Source: Anoplopoma fimbria (taxonomy: Eukaryota > Chordata > Actinopteri > Perciformes > Anoplopomatidae). Taken from it: DNA of 64,000 nucleotides. The position numbers and the translations under genes were made by a program. A model generated the notes under the pieces. It saw nothing but the letters and a program-made list of their open reading frames with translations. It was not told the origin of the DNA and did not search any database. Shown piece by piece: positions 1 through 29,329 of this stretch; position 1 is the first letter of the stretch; each line of letters starts with the position of its first letter. The stretch lies in the NCBI RefSeq assembly GCF_027596085.1, contig NC_072455.1:2006850-2070849 (forward strand), read 5' to 3'.

Positions 1-63
1 GGTCCATCCACCATCCAACACACCGCTCTGGAACATGCTATAACCACCTGACTGCCAATCAAA

Positions 64-16451
<16,388 letters not shown>

Positions 16452-18938
16452 ATGATGATGATGAAGGTCTACCTGCTGATGTGGGTCGTCGGTGAGTCAG
16501 AGAAAGAACTATTATTGATTTTTAAATGGGATTGAAGGGTCTCTGCTTCATTCTAACTTGAGGATTTCACTTGAGACTGGATCAGTGGGGTAAATGTTAG
16601 GTACATTATTAATCTGATTTACTTCATACTGAATATCGACCAAAATCAGATCCAATCAGGAAAATGACAAGAACATTCCAACATGAATTTCTTCTCTTTG
16701 TGTTTCTGTCAACTTTTACGTGAAACATGTACTTCCATTTATTTACAAACAGTTCACCAGGAAACAGACTAGTGTAAAGAAAGCATATTATAAATGTTAC
16801 TTATGTGTCTATCTGTGTCTGTAGTTTTCTCCTAAATTCACCAAACGTTACCATTAGATAATGCCTAATTTGCATATTTAAACACAACATTTCAGAAAAC
16901 TCGTAGTACAAAAAAATAATTGTTTTAATGTCAGTAATCAACTGGTGAAGTTTAATGTTGATATCTATTAGTTATTTATTTTACCCTATTCACCTGTAGT
17001 GTCTTCAACATGTATGTAATTTAGCTAAACATATCTTTAAAATGAGTTTTTTCTCAGACTCTGATCCAGAAATCTCCACTTCAGTAGCTCTTACATACAC
17101 CAAACTTTACAGCTTCATTCCTCTCTATATTCTGAAGGTTAACACAGAGGGGTTTGTTCAGATATCATTCATAACCTGATTTATACAACATTTTATTACT
17201 AAAAAACATGGAAAGAATTGGATTTTCTTTGTTACAGCTGTTGACAGTATTTCCTGATTTATGGAGTGATACAAAGAGATATCTATTATTCCCAGTGTAG
17301 AAAACCTTTGACTCTAATATATATCAACAAATGAAAACAAATGTATACCTGACTTTATCCAATGTTCAGATGTCTGTTCTGGAAAAACAAAACAAATGAT
17401 GTTTATTTTTCAGGCTTTTCACTTATCATAGCCTTTGTCTTTATTTTGAAATGTAATGGGTTTTTTTTCTTCTCTGACTCTACTCTACTCACAACGTGCG
17501 TAATAACCTATTCTCCCTGTGACAAGGAGTCCTTAGCAGACCTTGATCTGTATTAAGAGGTCACAAATAAAAAAAGCTTACAAACCACAGGTTGTTGTGC
17601 AATTTGTTGATGCAATTTTAACAACCTTTAATTTATCTTCCCGTAGGTGCTGCAGCCACTTTATCAATGATAGAAGATGATTTTGATGACCTGAATACTG
17701 AAGATGATTATGATTATGCTTTGTATTATCTTGATTCACCAAACTACAACCTACCTATACCTGATGACTTATTGATGACCGGACCACCATGGCTAAATAC
17801 AAGTGAGCCGTCCTCTCTTTCTTCCTCAGGTAACCTCAGTCTCCTCTGGTCTAAGTTCACTCATTTGTTTTATTCATGTTAACACTGTGATAACTAACGT
17901 AAGCTGATTCATCCAACTCTTTAAAACAGTCATCTGCAGGCATCTATTTGCAAAAGAATATTCAGGCGGAAATAAAAACCTTCTACTTCAGTGTGTTCAA
18001 ACTTCTATTACTCAATGCCAGTAGCACTTAGAGTGAAAACTTCAGAGTGTTACCTTTCAAAAGAGACCACAACCATGCATGTACTCCAAATGGTTCAAGA
18101 AAGGCTTTCAATTTACTTTGGGTATGCCTTGGATAGGCGTTTTAGGCAAAGTTTCCCGGAATGGTAAGGGGTTTAAGGGTGTGTTGATTGGTCTACCCTG
18201 ATCTTAACAAGAACTTTACATGATCACAGTCACATGGAAAGTGAGAGCTTTGAAAATGTTGGTGCTGGACTTAAAAAAACCATTGTTTTTAATGGGAGGA
18301 AACTACAGACTCTATGATGTTGTCTGGCAGGAGGCGCAAAATATTTTTTCAAGTCGTACAAAATTAAGGTTTAATTAATTCCGACACTAATTTAGACTCA
18401 GACAAATATACATTTAATTTGCCACATGAATTTGAGCTGAGATTTCCAAAACGAGGGTAAGCTATCGTAGCTAACTAGCTGCATTGCACAAACTCACTTT
18501 TATTTAACTTCTTTAACTTGCTAAATGACAGTTAGAAGCTAGCTGGCTTGTTGTGCACCTACCCCCCCCTTCAATAACTCTTTCTTTTAAGACATGATGT
18601 TCAAGTCTGGGAACAAAATGCCAGAGAAAACAGGTATTATGATTAAATAGCACTAGCATTTTCCTGGCTTGCTAGTGCGTTAGCTGTTAGCTTACCAGCT
18701 CCTAGCGCCAAATAAGGGTAAACGTTGCTGGGTCACTTTCAGGTGTAACTGGGCCTTTTATTAATTAATTAAATGTTCTGTAACTGATGTTGTTGCATTT
18801 TAATGGCTCAATTCTCTCTCTCTACCTACAGACGCAACAAACACCACCAAGGACTCTTTCTCCTCTTCCGCCACAGCTAACCTCCACCCACTCTGTCTGG
18901 TCTACGTTCTCTTGGTTCTGTTCATGTTAGCATATTAA
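16452..18938 (+). CDS. Small secreted/GPI-anchored-type glycoprotein with acidic tyrosine cluster
   Basis: Three exons by eye: 16452-16491, 17647-17829, 18832-18938. All junctions are phase 1, giving 330 nt and 109 residues. Family not recognised. Seen: four start-adjacent Met codons, a signal peptide (MKVYLLMWVVGAAA), then an extremely acidic stretch (MIEDDFDDLNTEDDYDYALY and on to SPNYN) with six Tyr residues among Asp/Glu, and N-glycosylation sequons (NTS, NTT). A Ser/Thr-rich spacer leads into a C-terminal hydrophobic tail (LCLVYVLLVLFMLAY) that runs to the stop with no cytoplasmic part. This C-terminus looks like a GPI-attachment signal (inference). The Asp/Glu-flanked tyrosines resemble sulfation sites such as those of selectin ligands or chemokine-binding proteins (inference). 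It lies directly upstream of another mucin-like gene on the same strand. Confidence 0.62.
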
Positions 18939-19102
18939 AATTGCATTTTCTTTCATGATAGACATAGTGAATACATTAACCTTTTTTTCATTATCCAGCC
19001 AGGATATGAAAGCATTGTTTGCTAGAGTTATTAGAATGTGTCTATATGCAGATGATGCTGCTTGTTATCTTTAATCAGCCTCTGATATACATTAAAAATG
19101 AT

Positions 19103-19108
19103 AATAAA
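19103..19108 (+). terminator. Poly(A) signal of the 109-residue glycoprotein gene
   Basis: AATAAA about 165 bp after the stop, followed by T/GT-rich sequence (tattttgttgtgg). Confidence 0.5.
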
Positions 19109-19919
19109 GATTATATTTTGTTGTGGATTGCAGTACATTACTTTCGGGTATTGGAAATAATTTGAGTGTTTACTTTATTATTATGGTTTTTACTTAACTA
19201 CATTTTTTTAAATAACTTAAATAAAAAATACTGATTCAATGTGAAATACGATCTTAAAAGGTATCCAAAGATAGAAAAAACATCAAACCAAGATGTTTTA
19301 GATCATTTTCTAAACTTAAAACAGTGAAAGTGTAAAAAATAAAATACAGCTTAGCACCAAAAGCTGATTTTCATTGGTTTTAGAGGAAGTATGCCATTCT
19401 ATAGTTGTTAAAATGTAGTTGCAGGGGCTTCATAATGACGTTAAAGATTGTCTGCACTGTATGCTGTGGCTTCAAACATGACAATGTGAGAATTATTTCT
19501 CAGCCTGTCACACTCATGTGCTACTGAAGTGCAAAGCTGAAAACTGAGCTAGCATCCTGTGTCGATCTGGAGTTAGCGCTGCGGTTGGCTTCTCAGTTCC
19601 TGAATGCTGACAGATACCAAGAAAGATTTAAAGGGTAGAGAGACATAGAGAGTGAAGCAGAGAAAGAGAGAGAGAATAAGGGTGGGTCTAAATGCTGAGA
19701 CGTAGAGGGCGGAGAAAGGAAAGGTTAGGGTTGAGAAAAAAATTGCAGTAGGCGGAAAGTAGCAGAAACAAGAAAGAGCAAGAGAAAGTAGGATAAAAGT
19801 GAACAATAGACATGAGCTAAAGTATGTCGGAAGTTCAATATTACAACCAAACTTAATATAAATGTGCTAAAACATCCTCAACTCTTCTGGTTTTTAGGCT
19901 TTCCACCAGATTTATTTTA

Positions 19920-20040
19920 TCTTGTTTGTCTTTTACTTTGTCTCTTGTTTTGCACTATACTCTATGCTGCTGTAATCCAGTAAATTTCCCCGCTGCGGGA
20001 CTAATAAAGGATTATCTTATTTTATCTTATCTTATTTTGT
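19920..20040 (+). repeat. LINE-type 3' tail (TTATC)n
   Basis: tctcttgttttgcactat ... gggactaataaaggattatcttattttatctt. Nearly the same tail ends the LINE fragment at 62113-62762 and occurs inverted at 29150-29260. Confidence 0.7.
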
Positions 20041-20819
20041 ATGGACGCTTGGTCAGGTCGTCATTTTTCACGTATTAAACATTGTGAATTCAAACAAAAC
20101 TAGGGTTTAGTAAAAAATCATGGTTTGGGTCAGAATAAGTACTTTTGTTCTGTCACTTAAGCTACATATGTAAATTAAGTACGTTACGTGAATTAAAATA
20201 AGTCATCGTTGAGTTTCACAAAAGACACAAACAGTGGTCTCCTGAGTGAAAGTCCTGTTTTTGTTTGACTCGTCCATCCACCGCGACCTCCAAACTTGCA
20301 CAGACTTTCTCGCTCTTTATACTACGCCATCCTTCTTTTAGGATGAGGCGACAAAGTTTACATGAGGCGACAAAGTTTGACATGTAGAGCCACGAACAAA
20401 GCTGAGAGTCGGGTTGGTTGAAAGAGGAGAACGTTGAATTCCCACAAAGTTGGAAGAACCTCGTATCATAGTACAACTGTTCTGTGTCCACATACTTCTG
20501 GCCAAGTGTTAGAACAGATTAAAAGCGAGAGAAGAAGAGTGAGAATAAAGCAAAGAAGGAAAGGAGGCAAAGAGTGAGTCGTAGGTGGGACGAGAGACAC
20601 AACAAGAGAGAAAAGAGGGGGAGGAGGTTGAGGAGAGAGAGAGAGAGAGATCACAAAGCAGAAAGCTCACAACGAAGTGAGAGTAGAGGAAGAGGAAGAG
20701 GGTTTGTGGAAAAAGGAACAAATTCAAGAAAATAGGACACTCAACATCCATGCCGATGATCATTCACCATCTTTAAGAAGATATTTTTAGAGAGCTTGAG
20801 AGAAAGTAAATCCGTCACC

Positions 20820-23800
20820 ATGATGAAGTTGAGGAGTCGACTCTGCTTCCTCGGTGAGTTCAGATCAAACTGCCTTAACCTCAGATAGGAAACTCCTGTT
20901 CACTTGTTTGTATTCAGAGTGATATCTTACAGAGAAAACTAAATGTGTATGCAGATCTCCCGCGCTCACTTGCACTCCAAAATTCAAAAAACTTTTAAAG
21001 CTGAAGTTCAGATTGTTTTTTCACACCCGTTGAATGAGACGCTGCAGAAGCCTCGTGGTTTCACTGCTCATTGTGCCGATTCAAGAAGCTCTGGTGAAAG
21101 CTCTTATTTAGCTGCTCCCCATGCCCTCCATTTCATTTACAAAAACTTTCATGGCTTTGATTTAGTCTCAAATTTACACCTGAATGTCCTTGAATCACTT
21201 TAAGATTCATTCAAGGACTCAGGAACGATTGCAATATGCAGGAAGTCATTTGGAGCTCACAAATGCTGTGATATAAGTTAAATCATAAGAGTGATTAAAA
21301 GGGAATTATCAGGAAATCAGAAAGCAAAACACAAGAAAAAGGTTAATAGTTAATTGTAAACCAACTACACATAATTTGTCTTTTTCCCTGACTTTCCTCA
21401 TCAGCAGAGCCTCATTTAATCTGTCTTAAATGTGCAAAATGATGCAGGATTTATAGCCCAATTTATTGATATTCTATATGGAAAAGGAAACTAAAAACTT
21501 CTAAACATATATTCCTTTTTTGAAAATGATGGGAGGCATCAATCAATCATTAATTCATCCATTAATCTGATTTGTTAAGCCACAGAAAATATGGGACAGC
21601 CTGTAAATATGAAGTATGTTTCTTGCAAATATGGTGCATAAAACATTCATGCATTACATATTAAAATATCAAATAAATTAGATAATGTCAATAGACGATC
21701 AAGCTCTAGTTTCGAGATCAGGAAGCAACCGTCAAAGGTCAGAGGTCAAAGTAGATGGAATAAAGTGTAAATATATGATTTTTTTATCTGTCTTTTGTCA
21801 TGCTTTTCTTTTACTTCACTGCTCACATTTTCACACCAGCGGTTGTCTTTTTCAACACATGTGAAAACTTGTTGCAGCTGCAGATCTGTGTGGTAAAACT
21901 TCCACCTTCAATAAGTGTACCTGTTTACTACAACTGATTAAATGTGCAGAAATATGTTTTCTGGGCAGAAACATGTTCCTTTAGCTTACATTAACCAGAA
22001 TCTGGGTTATTCATTTAAATTCTAATGTTTGCAATACAAAGTACAACATCATCTTAAAGTTATATATTGTTTGTTTTATGTTTCTCCCCTAATCATTCTC
22101 TCTTTCTGTCTCAGTTCTAGCATTTTCTTCAATTTCCAGAGGACAAAATATAAGTACCGTTCCTTCAAGTGATAAACCAGGTATGGATTTGATAAGTGTT
22201 TTATTGTGGATCAGGGTTAGTTGTGTTTGTCATGTACTGTTCTGTATTGCGGTGGTACCCAAAGCGTTTTAAACCAGCAATAGCACACTGATTGTGAGGT
22301 CCATTTGGATGTTTTATGTACATATATTCATTTAGTTGTGTAGATGTTGCCTAGGTTTTTAAGTGATAAAATGGGTCTACCTTGTGATTGATAGGTCGCT
22401 ACTACGGCGTTGTCCTGTCTAGGAGTTAGGGTTAACTGTGTTTTTGTCTTACAACTTTAAGCCTTTCACAGTGGGTTAAAAACCAAGATGCAACTGCAAA
22501 AACCAAAATGGCAATGGGCGGAAAAAAACCTTGTGAACCACAATGTATTGCACTGTCCAGTTCAGACAGGAAGAGAACATTTGTTGAAGTTATTTGTTAT
22601 CCAGGTCAGAAAAAACAGGACATTATGTTTAAGATTGAAACTTTGCAGATAACATCTGGGTGTGTCTAAATGTTCTGTGTTGTTTTAAGCCTCATCAACC
22701 GTTTCTCAGTTGTCCCTTCACTCTCTGAGTCACAGTCGTGGTGACGGTGTCCACCACATCCTGTATCGGTCCTGTGTTGGTGTTGCGTGAGGGGAGGTGG
22801 TCTTTGGCCTTAAAGTCTCATTCTTTGTGTCTTTCGTGTCTGTTACAGCTTCAGACGGCGTCTCTCTACCAGCCCTGTTACCAAATGACAGCCAGAACCA
22901 AACTACCGGCACCACGCCGCCCCCCAAGTCTCCTCAGAGTCATGAATCAGAGAATGCAACGGATCTGCTCTCAAGAAACTTTACGGTAACAGTTGCCGCC
23001 AACCTGAGCCGGTTATCCTGTATCATGTGACCAACCAACGGCAACTCTGAAGTATTCAACCAACTTCATAAACTCTCAACATTGAAACAAAACAATTAGC
23101 TTGGAAATCAATGTGGAACAAGAAGCCTTTATTTAATGTTAAAGAAATGTATTCTACGCTTATTCTCTTTCTTTATCTGAGAAAAATAGACAAATAAATA
23201 ATGGTGAACTGTTGATTATCATGTAGAACTGAAAGGAGACAATTTCTTTTTTTGGATGTAGACTGAAAATATATGGGAAATACAGCATGTTTTAATTGAG
23301 TTTAATTTTAAACTTAAAGTAATTAGGAAACAATAGAACAGAGATTAACTAAGTAACTTAGTACATTTACTCAAATACTGCACAATTTTGAGGTACTTTA
23401 AATTGAGTATTACCATTTTCTGCTACTTTCTACTTCTACTCCACTACATCTCAGAGGAAAGCATTGTATTTGTTAATTCACTACATTAGATTAATGATAC
23501 AACATACATTCAGCATATTAATGATGATGTATTATTAAAGGTAAATCAGTCCTTAGGGTAAAAAATTCACTAGCTACCCATCATATAAAGTATATCAAGT
23601 AATTCGGATTAAATCCATTTTAGCTGCAACATAAGTATTTATAATACAATAATAATATATAATATTTAGACTTTTGGTTAAGAATGTTGATGCTTTTACT
23701 TAAAGTTGTACTGCAGGACTTTTACTTGTAACAGAGTATTTCTACTGTGTACAGTGTAGTTTTGCTACTTTTACTTGAGTACAAGAACGTCTTCCATCAC

Positions 23801-26800
23801 TGCAATAGCACATCTTCACAGTTTAAATGCAGCACACACCATGAAACAAAGCAACACATTAAAAGCTGAATTTACATTAATTCAACCCGTGCATGGTCAC
23901 AAATACAGTAGATGTTATGTGAAGCTTTAACCGTCTTTTTACAGACTCAAGAAGAAGAAACAACAACTGCAAACGACTTCATTTACATAGCCGAGGAAGT
24001 CACCAGCATCGCAGTTAGCACAGGCGGCTATAATGAAGACGTGACGACGGCGGCCGCCAACACGCCGAAATCAGGTACCTTAATGGTGCGGATGCAGGAG
24101 GCCAACTGTGCATCAGTCTGTCTTCCTGTGTGCTAAACCACAGCAATCACATGCTTGTATTCTCTGTAACTGGCACACAAAGGCTCACTCTGACTCACAG
24201 AACGGCTGCTACGTCGGACAAAATCATATTTTTCAACTATCATGATTACAAGATAATGGATGTAATCATTTCAGTTGTTTTTGCCAAGAAAATGCAGCAA
24301 ACATTTGCTGCTTGCAGCTTCTCAAATGAGAGGATTTGATGCCTTTTCTTAGTCATATATGACATTAAACTGAATTTCTTTGGGTTTTGGACTGTTTGTC
24401 AGACAAAACAAGCTATTTAAAGATATAACAAATAAATTATTACTTGCATTTATCACAGCTTTCTGTTATTTTAAAGCTGAAATAATTAATTAATAGCAAG
24501 AAAAAAAGTTCAAGTCTGTATATTATTGATTTATTTTCTGTTCTCCACAAGGGTATGAGTTACTCAACATTAACCAGCTGTTTGTTTCTTTTCGTAACAA
24601 TTAAAGATGCAGGTCATTCGTCTTGGGGTAAGCATGTTGTACTATTATTACCTTTTGTAATATTTATCAGGGTAAACCACAATTTTCTCTTCTATTGTAT
24701 TCATCATCTGTCCCCTATTGATGCTCCTGCTACAACTACTATCAGACTGACTTATTATGATTTCACATTAGTTGTTTAAGATGTAAAACACACTCACAAA
24801 GGTCACCAACGTCATTATATTTTATCTTGTGATTATGACTTGACCCATTCTTGTAATTATGTGATACAGGTTTTTTTATTTTGAGAAATCTGAAAGTCTT
24901 GTTACTTTGGTGAATGCATTGCCCTTCCATATGGAGCCCCAAAGTGTTCACAATTAAATAAAAACATTATGAAATAAAAACATTACAAGAAAAAAATATA
25001 TATATATATATAAATTTTATATAATTTTAAATATATATATATATATATACTGTATATAAAAAAAGAATAATTTCATTAAAACTAATTATTACTGATCATT
25101 ATTATTTTCCTATTTATTAACTGAAGTTTTAAGATTTTATTTCATTGTTTAAAAGTTTATTTTATTTAATTTCACATTTTATATCCCATAATGTCAAAAA
25201 ACAATTAATTTACTAATAATACTGAACAATTTCGGGCTCCATATTATCAGTATGATAAAACTATGTATGAACTGATTTTTGTTTTTGTCAATACATTTTT
25301 TAATACCTCTCTACTTGATAATACAAGCGGCACAAATACCCTAAATACTAATAAAACTGAATTGTCTCCGTCTCCAGGTTACGTGATCCTCATATTGATC
25401 ATCTTGGTGATCATTGTTCTGTGTGTCATCCTCTACTTTCTCAGGAGAGTCTCCAGGGTAAGAGAATGAGGATTCTGAGTGACATTTCCTTTAAAATACA
25501 TATTTTATCTCATTTAATGCTTATTTCTTATTTCTGACATGTTTGTTTGTTCGTCTAGACGTACTCGTTTGACCTCCATCGGCAGGTTCCCGCCAACCCC
25601 CTGAACGAACCCATTGGCACCTTTGAACCAGTCTACCTGGACGACCTGGGTGTGTTGAGTGTAGTAACGTTTTTTTTTATAAATGACCGTAACATTAATG
25701 TATATGAGCATATTTTGACTGGTACTCTTTGGTTTGTGTGTGCTGTATCTCAGATCGACGATCTTCTAAAGACCAAGTGACCACCGGCGACCTTTCACCT
25801 CCTCCTGTCTCCAACGGCACAACTCTGCAGTCGGAGGAACGGCGCCCCAGTGGAGATGGCGGTACGTGAAATCCTATTTTGGGCGTTTTTTGGTGTCCAA
25901 CATTTAACATTGTAAAGTCAAAACCATTAAGAACCCCTTTAACGGCAAACCAGTTGGTGAAAACAAAGGGATAATTTGGCCAAATGGTTCCTTTAATAGC
26001 TTTTGATTCCACCACTAGCTGCACTTTTATCCATCACAGGCATCATAGAGTGAATAGGTCAGTAATATCATTGTGTAGTCCATGAAAACACCAACGGTTT
26101 TTTCTGTTATCCCAAGAAAAATGGTAAAATATGGATGCAGCAGGGGATGCCCTGAGCCCAGGTTACCACAAGAGGAAATTAAATGTAGTGGAAAAAAGTT
26201 TCTCAGATGTGTTCATGTTTTTCCATCCATGACCCTCAAAAACTAAAAAGTTAAAACCTCATTCTCCCCACAAACATCAGTTCCTCTGTGTTAGTTTCCA
26301 TTTTATCATTAATTTCATCTTACTGCTGCCTTTTTATGCAGCTCTTTTAAATGGCTATGGTGTGAAATCGGCACAAAGTTTGCATTTGATCAAGCCGGAT
26401 GTTCTGAAAAGAATTATTTATTAGTTCATAATAGATTTCGCACCATTAAAAACTTGGACATTTGTCACAGGGACGGATTTGAGGCACTTTAGGTGGCAAG
26501 CTGACGGAAAATGGAAAAAGGTTTCTCAGGTAGAAAACAGAAAAGATGACAAAGTTGTGGGAAAGTAGAAGACAGCAATAACAATGTCTTCGGATAACAT
26601 GAATAAATTCAAACTGCATTTAAATATTTTCCCATTAAAAAAACCAACATTTCACATCGTCACATCTTTCCACAAACTCTGGCGCTCTCAGAAAACATTC
26701 TCCTCTTACTGTTCCTTCTCTTCTTCTGCTCGCTCCCTCACTCTCCAGCTCCACAGGAACAGCTGGACACAAACGGCATGGAGACGTCGCCCACCAGTAA

Positions 26801-27987
26801 CACCAGTCCCTCACTGGGCGACGACCCGGCTGAGAAGACACCCAGCCCAATGGGCAGTACCAACATGTTCTTTGATGTTGTTGGGGAGGAGCAGCAGAAC
26901 GAAAACAACAACAACCCATGTAAGATACTTTATATACATACCAAACACAAAATAGTAATACAAAAAACACAAAATAGTAGTATAAGTAGGTATTTTTCAT
27001 GACTTAACTTCATGTGTATAATTGGTGGAATGCCCCTTTTAAGGACAGCAGCCGGGCAAGTGTCATAATGATAAAAATATGTGCACAAATGAACAAAATA
27101 TTGTTTTAAACATCGTCGTTAACATTTAACATAAGGTATGAGGTACCGCAAAGATAATATATTATTGTTTAGCAGGAAATATCTGAGGTATATTCATTTA
27201 TCTCAGTAAAAAATACCAAACTTTTACACTCCATAGGCAACGTTACATAATTGTATTTCTGCAACAACACAACTTTATAAAAAAAGGGAATAAAGGACAA
27301 ATATAATAAATGTGACAGTATATGAAAACATGAATCCAGCATTTGTAGGTGCATCGAAACCAAAACACAACTGCTAGTCTGCAGATTAACACTCAATTTG
27401 TTTAAATTTCAGTTTCTGCCATTTTAATTAATTCCAAATTTTCACTCAGCAATTTTTAACAGTTTGTTCACTCCCACCACTTGTTTGCAGTCTTATCAAG
27501 AGGGTTTCCTTTGACAATGACTGTATGAAGGAGGAAACTGCTGGCTGCAAAATTAACAATAGCTTGAATTATCTTTTACTGAAAGAAACGTTATTAAATT
27601 GTTAGCTAGCTTGGCGTGATGGGGCTAGGCTAGCTAAGTGTAATCTGCTTCTTAGCGCTAATCGAACCTGAAACGTCATTTAGCAAGTAACAAACTGAGC
27701 TTTTAACTCAGAAAGACAGAAGAAAAGTGCATGCTGCTAAATATTTGATGAATATTTTGGGAAAATATATCTAATTGTAAAATTGAATATACTTCTTCCC
27801 CCTTCTCCTTTCCTTAGCGGTTTGCTCCAGTGACCCCTTCGTTGAAATAAACCTCGATGAGCCGGCGTTGTGCGATCAGCTCCTCACCTCCACTGAAGCT
27901 CCTTCCTCTGTCCTCCCCTTCTCTCCTTTCTCCTTCTCCTCCTCCTCCTCATCCTCCTCCTCTTTCTCATCCTTGCACCTCCAATGA
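20820..27987 (+). CDS. Mucin-like single-pass type I membrane protein, 10 exons, unknown family
   Basis: Exons by eye: 20820-20853, 22115-22180, 22849-22985, 23945-24074, 24607-24627, 25378-25457, 25559-25649, 25754-25861, 26749-26919, 27818-27987. Phases agree; 1008 nt, about 335 residues. Family not recognised. Seen: signal peptide (MKLRSRLCFLVLAFSSISRG); a Ser/Thr/Pro-rich ectodomain with several N-glycosylation sequons (NIS, NDS, NQT, NAT, NFT) and no Cys-based fold, as in sialomucins; a transmembrane helix (YVILILIILVIIVLCVILYF) followed by a basic stop-transfer RRVSR; and a cytoplasmic tail of about 190 residues starting TYSFDLHRQVPANPLNEP with EPVYLDDL, Pro/Ser-rich acidic stretches and a final poly-Ser. 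Exon 5 is a 21-nt microexon and is the least certain; without it the frame is unchanged. A leukocyte sialomucin (CD43/CD34-like in architecture only) is an inference. Confidence 0.68.
23340..23810. repeat. Interspersed fish repeat in intron 3 of the mucin-like gene
   Basis: Contains ctacttctactccactacat, ggacttttacttgtaacagag and cttttacttgagtac; partial copies appear at 9497-9592 and 52970-53070. Likely a non-autonomous transposon of an abundant fish family. Confidence 0.6.
24990..25060. repeat. (AT)n-rich microsatellite
   Basis: Two AT dinucleotide runs in the intron upstream of the transmembrane exon. Confidence 0.85.
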
Positions 27988-28399
27988 TGACCCCAGAGCT
28001 CAACATGGAGGTCAGACAACAAGCTGGAAACAGAAAGAGCTAGCTTACGCATGATGTTCTGGGGTGTTTAGATGCAATCATCACAGTCTGATAAGGTAGT
28101 ATTTTTTTTGTCTAAATGGAGGTGACTTTGGAACATATCTGTCAAAGGTTAGCTCAGTTAACCTGAACTAATATCAGCTATAAGCACTGTTTCTCAAACT
28201 ACGAAAATATTTTGCTATCAAGCTATCAAAAATCTTGTATTTCTGCTGGCTCTGTCCGTTTCAATCAATACTCACTATAGAGTCCAAACTATACGGTTGG
28301 TTCACCATTTTATAGTACTGTTAATTGTAAAGTGATAATTATTTTTACCCTAGTGGACTCAAAGTACTCCAAAACTGCAAAGTGAAAAGTAGGACAGCC

Positions 28400-28670
28400 A
28401 TGTTTAATATAGGTCAATGCCTAACCTTAAACATTGGAGGTCAATGCCTAACTTTAACCTTTGGAAGTTAATGCTAACTTTAACCATTGGAGGTCAAATC
28501 CCAAACTTAACCATTGCAGGTCAATGCCTAACCTTAACCATTGCAGGTCAATGCCTAACCTTAACCAGTGGAAGTCAACCTCTAACATTAACCATAGGAG
28601 GTCAATGCCTAAGCTGAACCAGTTGACGTCCATGCCTAACCTTAACCTTTTAAAGGTCATTGCCTAACAA
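28400..28670 (+). repeat. 27-bp minisatellite
   Basis: About nine imperfect copies of a unit like aggtcaatgcctaaccttaa ccattgc, in the 3'UTR/downstream part of the mucin-like gene. Reading frames through it on both strands are by-products of the repeat. Confidence 0.9.
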
Positions 28671-28959
28671 ACTAGAATTTTTTTTCATTTTGAAGATGAG
28701 CTCACTAGAGAGTCATCTTCATAGACCTCCCTACATTTTAAGTAGGGATTTATAAGTCAAGTATTTTGGACACAGCCATGTTGTTTCTGTGGTGGCCGTT
28801 TTGAGAGAAAGAAATTAAAAATATTATTCAATGCTGTAATTTTGCTTTTTTGTGGTAATGCTTTGGACCAAACTGACAGACAAAATGTAAATTTGGCCTT
28901 CATTTCTATCCCTTTATTCAATTAAAATCACTTCATTTGTATTTTCTTGTACCCTTTGT

Positions 28960-28965
28960 AATAAA
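28960..28965 (+). terminator. Poly(A) signal candidate of the mucin-like gene
   Basis: AATAAA, about 970 bp after the stop, followed by GT- and T-rich sequence (ttctgtgtcac, gtttttgttgttc). Confidence 0.5.
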
Positions 28966-29149
28966 ACTGTTCTGTGTCACAGTGGCTGGATCTGTTTTTG
29001 TTGTTCTACAGCTCACAGTCAGGAACGCCTCGATTAGTGTGGAATCAGCATTGCTGTGTTTGCCATCAGCCAACTATTGATATTGCATTCATATGATAAA
29101 TGACAATGATTTACACTATATTGATCTGTGGTCTTGAGTAAAGGGTATT

Positions 29150-29265
29150 AAGATAAGATAAGATAAAATAAGATAATCCTTTATTAGTCCCGCAGCGGGG
29201 AAATTTACAGGATTACAGCAGCAAAGAGGATAGTGCAAAACAAGAGACATAGTAAATAAAAATAA
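29150..29265 (-). repeat. LINE-type 3' tail, inverted
   Basis: Reverse complement of the tail at 19920-20040 (gataatcctttattagtcccgcagcgggg), with the (GATAA)n end at 29150-29175. It lies directly beside the retrovirus insertion. Confidence 0.7.
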
Positions 29266-29329
29266 AATAATAAAATAATTACCTCCATAGCTCTGTCTTT
29301 TTGAGACTCACCATCACCAAACAGGTCTC

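Larger units (their letters stand above)
18939..20819 (+). other. Intergenic spacer between two glycoprotein genes
   Basis: 3'UTR of the upstream gene, then AT-rich sequence, a purine-rich stretch (about 19630-19800 and 20520-20720, presumably near the promoter/5'UTR of the next gene) and a LINE 3' tail at 19920-20040. No supported coding exon. Confidence 0.6.
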
